A stretch of DNA of 64,000 nucleotides from Ciona savignyi (taxonomy: Eukaryota > Chordata > Ascidiacea > Phlebobranchia > Cionidae): the NCBI GenBank assembly GCA_000149265.1, contig CH003444.1, forward strand, positions 833,194-897,193, given 5' to 3'. The notes beneath the pieces are model-generated. The model had not been told where the DNA came from. It made no database searches and saw only the letters and a program-made list of their open reading frames with translations. Position 1 is the first letter of the stretch. Every line of letters starts with the position of its first letter. The position numbers and the translations under genes are program-made. Positions 57,101-64,000 of this stretch are shown here, piece after piece.

Positions 57101-60100
57101 TTCTAGGTAGCTGGATATATAGACATTGGCCCAACCAAACGCTACATATTTGTTACTAACAGGAAGAAATGTCTAGAACGTGGTTACTTTATAGGCCTAC
57201 CGGGTTTGGTGTGCAATACACAACAATACTACATTGTTTAACCTACAGGATTTGAAAACAAAATGTAATGCTCAAGACAATCTGGTTGAAGAATTGAAGA
57301 CTGAGGTTGGGAAAGAAAAAGATCTAAATTTAAAAATGAAGAAATATATGAAAGATGTCCAAGCTGAAGATGTGGAGAGATTAAAGTGGAAACAAGAAAA
57401 AAGCAACCTAGAGAACAAGATAGAAGTAATTTTCCTATTTTACCCCCTTCTAATTAAATGTGTTTTAGGCATAGTATAGATGGATTTTTTGTGTTTACAA
57501 ATCAAGTTGATTTGTGTATGCATTTTGGAGGATTTGGCCGATGTAGAGAGCTGTGATAATCATTGAGGATGTATTTTTAAAATTTGTCTGCAGATGGCGG
57601 AGCAAGAGGTACAAGATCTGTTAAAATCCTTGGAAGTACTGAACGTGAGGTTTGAATCAGTTTCAACGATTCTCGAGATGCAAGAAAATGCCGTGAAAGC
57701 TCACTGCTCTGCAATACAGGATGAGCATAGGCAAGTCAATCATAGTTGTCCAGTGGTTGGGTGTACTTCGTGCTGGGTCAGGACCCTACTGAACCCCTTG
57801 TATCTTGTATGTTATTGCAATAAGTGAAAATGAATTATAGTTCTTGACTTTTGCAAGTGGGCAGAATGTGGTTGTCAAAATTCCAAACTCATTGCGATTG
57901 CCCCATAACACCAACTTGTCAATGTATTCCATAAGAACCGTTGTATTTGAAGCCAACTTACCTCACCTTAATGATAAAGCTATTCCCTATAAGTCCTTGA
58001 GTAACAACCATCAACATGATTGTATGTTTATTATGTTTAGTTTGTATATATATTTCCAGCCTCATTTTCTTGGATAGTGTTATGGACAATCAACCAACAG
58101 GTAAAGGAATTAACCCAAACTACAAGCTGGTTGATTGTATTTTTGGGATTAGTGGTTGTATGTTGCTTCAATTAACAAAACCCTTTTTACGACAATCCCG
58201 AAGATAAATATTAAAATTTCATTTGTGTCGCTTCAACTTGCTTTTCTTTATTTCTGGAATATTTTTTAGTCAGAATAGAGCAGCGGTTGTGACATCACAA
58301 TGGCGTCAAAAGGTTTTTGAACTGATGGTACGAGGTCGAACTCTTGAAATTGTTAACCGTGAAGAATCAGCCAAGCATAAAATAATACTGAAAGCACTAA
58401 ATGGAAAATTACAAGGTACTTGTGGTTAAATAGATAAATTAGGTACGTAACCCGACTGTGGGCATATGGCAACTTCTTTCCAAATATGTTAAAACTACTA
58501 CTTACACCTAGATATATATTATATCTCTTGTAGTTAGACTTTAGGCATAAGTTGTTTCTCAAAATTCACACCTATTTATTATGGCATAGTTTTTAATACT
58601 CAGATCAAATTCACGAATCTGGGATTCTATCAAACAAAGTAAAAGATATCGAAGCTCGGATGGAGTTGGCAAATTACTCAAACAACCAATTGACCAAAAG
58701 TAATGAGAAATTAAAATTCGACATTGAAACTCACCTTGCTCAGATGAAAGAAAAAGGCAAGTTTTGGATTATTGCATAACTGAACCACCCTTCTATCTGA
58801 AGGCAAACGTTGGAATGAGTAGGAAAACACAAGAGCTTTATCACAACAACAATATTCTAATTACCTTGTGAATTTTTAAAGTAAGTGTTTTGAGTTCAAC
58901 CCACTAATTCACTGGGTTCAGGTGATGTTCGCCAAGTGCCGAAAGACACAATTCACTAGCAAGTGGCTGGTTAACTAGGACTGCAGATGTTCTTACTAAG
59001 AAACAATTATAGTTTTTCTTACTAAGAAACAATTATAGTTTTATTAGTTCATTTTTCTTAATTGATAAATATTAATGTTGCTACTTAATTATGACGTCTT
59101 CAGATAAAACTTTGAGGAAATTGATGGAAATCTTTACTTTATTTCGCGAAAAGTACATGAATGGATGTGAAAATAACTCCAGTAAGCACACTGAGATGAT
59201 TCTAAGATTGGAACAAAGACTTCTATTTGCTAACAATAGGTGATTATGTTGTATAATATCATCTGCTTAAACTAGAAAACGCATGTTCTATCCAAAGATC
59301 TTGGGTTGGGACACAACCCACATATTATGTGCAATAATACCGGGAACCTACGTAATATGTTCCAGCATTGCGTTGGTCAACTTATCAGTGCAATAACCAT
59401 GGGAATTTTTATTATTTTTAGAATCAAAACCATCCGAGATCTTCTAGCTCGCCGGGAAAGTAAGTGGAGATTATTATTTCAGAAGGTCAAAGAAAACCCT
59501 CCAAATAACAATACAGAAAGGTAATGTTTTTTTAACCAGAATCTGACTCATTACCGTACATTTCCAACAACCAATTTACAATTTCGCGATTTGTGAGACC
59601 TGACATAATGCAAAATATTCTTTCTGATAGGATAGTGAATGAAAAAAACAAGGAGGTTAACACATTAGCAATCGTTAGATCACCTTGCGCCCACCGTCGG
59701 GTTACCGGAGTTATTGCAGTATATTGTAAATGATACACAAATTCCTTCAAATTAGTACTCTTTAATCCGGTGGGTTAAGGCAATGTCTCTTAAGTGCCTT
59801 GCCCAGGAACACAACCGACTAGCTACCGACCAGTTTCCAACCTTTCGGTTGAAAGGCGTCGTACTAAACCACCAGACTAAACGGTCAGACCATATTAACA
59901 AAGAAACAAAATAAAAAATAAATTCAATTTTCACATTCTCAATTTAGTGATTAACTTTTAGTGAGCATCCAGACTTGGTGGCTGAAGTTGCTCTTCTCAC
60001 TGAGGAGCGAAATACGTTGAGTCGTCAACTTGCTGATGATGCAGCAACTTTTGAACACCTGACATCAGATTTTAATGAAAAGGAAATTCTTTTCAGACGA

Positions 60101-62207
60101 AAAGTAAAAGACGCAGAAAAATTAACTGAAAATCTCAGAAAGGTAATTATGTTAAGAATATATCGGTACAAATTATAAGAACTTCAACTTTAAAAACGGA
60201 ACTAAGCTAATATAATTGAAAAAAAATAAATTTTGCAGTATGGCTTACAATTCTAGTGCTAACTTCGGTGCAACTTTAAATTAAGTTTCTTCCATTTTAA
60301 AGGTTAAGTCATTTAGTTTTGAGAATGACCTTGGTTTAGCAGTTTACTATTCAGGTGTGTCTGCTAACTTCGAAACTGGATGCTAGCTGATTGGTTGTAT
60401 CTTGTGGGAAGACACTTAACCTACTGAACATTGGACAAGACAATTAATTTGCCCGAATCCATTGAAATGATGTGTTCAACCTAATTTAAAAAAAGACTTC
60501 TTAATCATACACAACACACTGCAATACCTTTGGTAATCCACCTATGGGTTAGAGGTGATCTGACGATTCACTGTGTGTTAACCCCCTTGCGGTTTTCCAC
60601 TCATGGAGATAAACATAAATAATCTATATCCTATCTTATCTCGTCCACTTTAACCTTGGTTTTAATTATATTCGGCAAAATATTATTATATTTAAAAAAA
60701 TGCAATATTATTTCCAGGAGGCCCAAAATTTAAAAAGTCAAATCTCTTCTTTGGAAAGCAAGGTGGAAAAAAGTGAAGATGACAAGCATGCTGCAATATC
60801 CTGCCTTAAAGTTGCCAAAAATGAGGAAGAAAAAGGTTAAAACTTAAAATCTAAGAAATGTAAATGTAAAAGAAAAGCGTGTATGTAACGATCGTTTGGG
60901 CCTAATTTAACGTGTACCTGATCGAAGAGCAGATGCGTGAAAGATTGTGCAAATGCACTCATCTAACGAGAATAAAAAAAAATTCCCACATGCTGCGCAA
61001 TTACGATCACATATGGTAGAAACACCAATCCCGGTATAATTCGGCCACTGATGGGTAAAACACCGACATTTTCTTTTTTCCTGTTACGAGGTTTTGCATG
61101 TTACTTTTTCCCGCCTAAAATAAATTTAATCAGGCCTTTAAAGTTCTAGAATATTTAGGATTGGAATCGCTGAAGGAAGAAATGCAATTCGAGTTTGAAG
61201 CGAAATCCAAGGAAAATGAGCTGAGATTGAACCAAGTTGGTCGTGAACTAACCAAGACTGTGGTTACTTTGCGCCAACTCGAACGGTACGTTTTTATTGG
61301 CTACTTTGAATATTTGGTGCGATTTGATTGGTTGATTTAAATATTATTCTTGGTGTTTTTATCATTTTATTCTTGGTGTTTTTATCATTTTATCAATTAG
61401 TTTTAAATCATCTTTGCAAATTTAGCTACGAACTTATTCGCAAAACGATATTTATTTTTAAGTATGACAATGTTTAGCTTAAGCTTTCATATTCTGTTAG
61501 TTCTCTTTGATTTTCCATTGAATTTTATTTAAGTTACTGTTAACACTTATGATTACACATTACATGGGTTTATTTTTTATTAAAACCACAGTAATATGGT
61601 CGAAACATATGCAAAATGAAGATTTATTCAATTGTATTGACTTTAGATATATGTTTTCCACTTTCCATTTAAAATAAAGATAATGTTTTAGATCATCTGC
61701 CCGGGAAAAGTCACGCTTTGCTGAACAACTTGAATTAGAAAGAGGCAGTTGGAAAGCAGAGGAGGAAAAGTTAAGAAACGAAATGAAACAGCTAGAGAAA
61801 TACAACAATGTTATCGTGGTAAGTATTGCTAAATACTAGGATTTTCTTTTCGATAATCATGGATAAATCATTTCATACGACTTTCTTGCTATCCTTAGTA
61901 ATTAACATTATCTTTTTGTCAACTTTGTTTCTTCCTTTAGACGACTCTGCGGCAAGAGGGTTTAATGGATATTGTGAGGTCATTACGGAATCGACCAATC
62001 ACGTTACAGGAGCCCAAAAAAGTGAAATTTTCAGCCACTAATACTGATGAAAACGATGCCCAGAGTACCCCACGAGATTTACCTTTGAATGAACCCTTAA
62101 TTATCCCCCAAAATACACCACAGATTAACCGTGATAATATGGACCAAATGTTGCAGGACTTAACAAATCTAAGCGAAAAGGTGCTTGCTGATACCGACAG
62201 TGATTGA
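54107..62207 (+). CDS. CCHCR1: CCHCR1 (coiled-coil alpha-helical rod protein 1), 16 exons
   Basis: Exons: 54107-54490, 54700-54803, 55725-55922, 56167-56332, 56482-56658, 57249-57425, 57594-57730, 58270-58415, 58604-58756, 59104-59239, 59422-59520, 59962-60142, 60718-60835, about 61144-61285, 61692-61818, 61941-62207; about 903 residues. After a Ser/Pro-rich head the protein is nearly all heptad coiled coil. CCHCR1 hallmarks are WRQKVFELMV, IKTIRDLLARR, EVALLTEERNTLSRQL, TVVTLRQLERSSAREKSR, TTLRQEGLM and the closing MDQMLQDLTNLSEK. CCHCR1 is a centrosome and P-body protein and a psoriasis-linked gene in humans; a centrosomal role here is inferred. Two introns use GC donors (after 57730 and 58756), required by reading frame. 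The acceptor of exon 14 is ambiguous: 61144, 61150 and 61162 all keep frame. AATAAA is at 62358-62363. Introns hold a MITE and SINEs. Confidence 0.92.
54968..55472. mobile_element. 505-bp pogo/Tigger-like MITE in a CCHCR1 intron
   Basis: The left end TAGTAGCCACTGCTTAATA faces TATTAAGCGGGTGCCTACTG on the right; both continue into TGACCAC or its complement. A TA dinucleotide flanks each end (54966-54967 and 55473-55474). CAGTAGGC ends with a TA duplication suit the pogo branch of Tc1/mariner. The interior has no transposase. Internal copies of GGTCATATTATCCG suggest tandem internal repeats. Confidence 0.78.
58903..58980 (-). repeat. SINE head fragment
   Basis: CCCACTAATTCACTGGGTTC followed by GATGTTCGCCAAGTGCC and ACACAATTCACTAGCAAGTG is the decayed, minus-strand form of the block that joins the SINE head and body. 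It lies in a CCHCR1 intron. Confidence 0.6.
58991..59043. repeat. 26-bp tandem duplication
   Basis: TCTTACTAAGAAACAATTAT followed by AGTTTT occurs twice with a period of 26 bases, in a CCHCR1 intron next to a SINE fragment. Confidence 0.85.
59622..59892 (-). repeat. tRNA-derived SINE, near full length
   Basis: On the minus strand it has a tRNA-like head (CTGGTGGTTTAGTACG A-box region, GAAAGGTTGGAAACTGG B-box region), the GTGTTCCTGGGCAAGGCAC linker, the CGGTAACCCGACGGTGGGCG body and a short TATCCTATC tail. It lies in the CCHCR1 intron between 59520 and 59962. Confidence 0.85.
60361..60645 (+). repeat. tRNA-derived SINE, decayed
   Basis: The head region is hard to read (GAAACTGGATGCTAGCTGAT), but the body ACACAACACACTGCAATACC, GAGGTGATCTGACGATT, GTGTGTTAACCCCCTTG and an ATCCTATC tail are clear. 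It lies in the CCHCR1 intron between 60142 and 60718. Confidence 0.75.
61348..61394. repeat. 23-bp tandem duplication
   Basis: TTCTTGGTGTTTTTATCATT is repeated with a period of 23 bases in a CCHCR1 intron. Confidence 0.85.
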
Positions 62208-62539
62208 TAACTAATTATTTTGTAATTAATTATCCAGCGTATATTATGATAAATCCTCCTATGTGTATAAGATATTCACTGATAAACATTGGTAGTTATC
62301 ACCAATACAATAATGTATACCTTTTCATTTTGTTCTATAACTTTATCGTTTGACATAAATAAATAAATTGTTATGCTCTACTGAGTTGCTGTATGTTTAA
62401 TTTCAGCCAATGTATGAACGACCGACCCGTTTACACTGAATCAAATAATATATAATGCAGAAAAAATTGACTTCGCTGGTCGATTTACCCAGCACATAGT
62501 CTATTGTGTTTTACTTTTTTTCTGACAAAATACGCAAAA
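62208..62539. other. 3' UTR of CCHCR1 and flank
   Basis: Overlapping AATAAA signals are at 62358-62367. Nothing else was recognised. Confidence 0.6.
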
Positions 62540-62718
62540 GTAACCCAGCGGATTAATGGGTTCTACCAAATTGAAGGAACGTGTCTATCATATACAACAC
62601 ACTGCAATAGCTCCGGTAACCCGACGGTGGGCGCGAGGTGACCTGACGATTGTCCGTGTGTTAACCCCCTTGGTTTTCCCATTCACGGGGATAAACATGA
62701 ATATCCTATCCTATCCTA
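62540..62718 (+). repeat. tRNA-derived SINE, headless
   Basis: It begins at CCCAGCGGATTAATGGGTTC and runs through CGGTAACCCGACGGTGGGCG to ATATCCTATCCTATCC. The body is close to the copy at 63656, so it is probably young; the tRNA-like head is missing. Confidence 0.88.
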
Positions 62719-63655
62719 AAGTTGGCTTTACAAATTCCGACTACGACCGAAACTACATTGGTAACAGTATTTGGTTACAATGCATTTTAAATCCGCAATG
62801 GGCTCTAAGACTGCTTTTGTATTGAATTTGGTATAGGAATCGATCGAGCTTACCATATCTTAAAACTTTAATTTAATTATTGCGCAAAACGGAATGCATC
62901 GGTTTTATAATTACACACACAAACAGGATGTGCAGCTCGTAGAAACAATCCCTGTGCCCAACTTGCGGCGGGAGGGGTCTACACTCACGCCCGTCTTCAG
63001 GAAACCTGCACTCTTATTTTTTATGATTTAAAACAACGTAGGGTCAATAAAGCCCCTAGCTTTATCTTTTTTACCAACAACCAGTAACGGAGTACTGAAG
63101 AGCTCCAACACAACTAACACCAGTTTCGCTATTTTTTATTAAATTTTTGTCACCCTCGTCCACACCCTATTAGGTCCCTCGGGCTAGGGCCTTTTTGTGC
63201 TCGCTAAGCGTCGTACTGCCCCACTGACCAGGACCTTCAGCGTCTCTGGTCAAAACGGTCACAAGTAAAAGCACTTTATGCTCGACTTGTTTCGACCTGG
63301 GTCGCCTACATTTCGCTCTTTATTGCCTAGCGTTAAGTATTGCAAATAATTTATTTAAATCAAAGGCCACACGACCGCTGCAATGTGTCTCTTTCACGTT
63401 ATAATTGCAACATAAGGATTAAACATGGATTACAATGCAAGCCGCACAACTTGACTTTATTGTTTATTTTTATATATCATTTGATGACGTCATTTTTGGC
63501 CATCGACTTTATTCCTGCGGAATTAAAAAGTTTTAATAGAATTTGGGTTGTGTTTTGTTATGTGTAGATATCGGTATAAACGCCTAAAGTACCTAATAAG
63601 TGCACATAGTCAAATTGCAGCTATTGTGCGGACGTTTGATTTGTGTATATATCCG
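62719..63655. other. intergenic sequence
   Basis: No gene was recognised. A TGACGTCA site is at 63485-63492, the only one I found right of 28 kb. Confidence 0.5.
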
Positions 63656-63955
63656 TCAGGTTGGTCTAGCGGTTAAGTGCGGCGCCTTTTAACCAAAAGG
63701 TTGCAGATGTGAAACTGGTCGCTAGCCATTCGGTTGTGTCCTTGGGCAAAGCACTTTACTGACATTGCCTGAACCCAGCGGATTAATAGGTAGTATTAAA
63801 TTGAAGGAACGTTTCTATCACACACAACACACTGCAATAGCTCCGGTAACCCGACGGTGGGCGCGAGGTAATCTGACGATTGCCCGTGTGTTAACCCTCT
63901 TGGTTTTCCCATTCACGGGGATAAACATGAATATCCTATCCTATCGACCTATCCT
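63656..63955 (+). repeat. tRNA-derived SINE, full length (best reference copy)
   Basis: The head carries an A box (TGGTCTAGCGGTTAAGTGC) and a decayed B box (GGTTGCAGATGTGA) about 30 bases on. Next come GAAACTGGTCGCTAGCC, GTTGTGTCCTTGGGCAAAGC, CCCAGCGGATTAATAGG, the CGGTAACCCGACGGTGGGCG body, GTGTGTTAACCC and the TATCC-repeat tail. The tRNA-like head joined to a second conserved body resembles the composite SINE reported from Ciona (Cics-1); I cannot confirm identity without a search. Confidence 0.9.
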
Positions 63956-64000
63956 ATATCAATAAAAAATATTCTCATGCATGTTAAAGTCAGGCTTTAT

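Noticed and set aside
62556..62825. 89-codon open frame (and similar frames at 42666, 59532 and 63765)
   Set aside because: All are chance frames through the same SINE body and therefore look alike.
1..64000. CRISPR arrays, operons, ribosome binding sites
   Set aside because: The window is eukaryotic; I saw no spaced direct-repeat array and no prokaryotic gene organisation.

Overview
This is a piece of an AT-rich animal nuclear genome. Its genes are split by introns with GT-AG and a few GC-AG borders, the 3' ends carry AATAAA signals, and there is one 100-base assembly gap. The gene set (EVA1C, FAM221A, POLG, DAPP1 and CCHCR1 homologues, plus a GORAB copy) is that of a chordate or close relative. 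The compactness, small exons and tRNA-derived short repeats with a TATCC tail point to an ascidian tunicate, most likely Ciona. That species call is inference; I could not run a search.

Layout. 337-28062 (+): a ten-exon EVA1C-like receptor with two SUEL-type lectin domains, one membrane segment and a long cytoplasmic tail. Nested on the opposite strand in its eighth intron (20288-25515, -): a fourteen-exon membrane protein with degenerate thrombospondin type-1 repeats, two of them near-identical, and a roughly 450-residue tail. 30419-31198 (+): intronless FAM221A. 32730-35011 (+): six-exon BtpA-family TIM-barrel protein. 35957-37142: a GORAB retrocopy with poly(A) tail and a perfect 16-bp target-site duplication, broken by three frame changes. 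38463-41828 (+): intronless mitochondrial DNA polymerase gamma (POLG). 42742-45850: a tRNA-derived SINE split by a 2.8-kb non-autonomous LTR element with exact boundaries. 46430-47275: a dead 5'-truncated LINE. 47915-51164 (+): DAPP1 (SH2 then PH), first exon not found. 51165-54106: mostly non-genic, with the gap and a large inverted repeat. 54107-62207 (+): sixteen-exon CCHCR1 centrosomal coiled-coil gene with two GC-AG introns. 62208-64000: two more SINEs and no gene.

The genes do not form a pathway or operon. The two receptor-like genes at the left (EVA1C-like and its antisense guest) share a locus and perhaps chromatin. FAM221A, the GORAB copy and POLG are all intronless, which suggests repeated retroposition in this part of the window. 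An unexpected large-scale pattern is the 8-mer TGACGTAA/TGACGTCA: I count 21 sites by eye in the first 28 kb and one in the remaining 36 kb.
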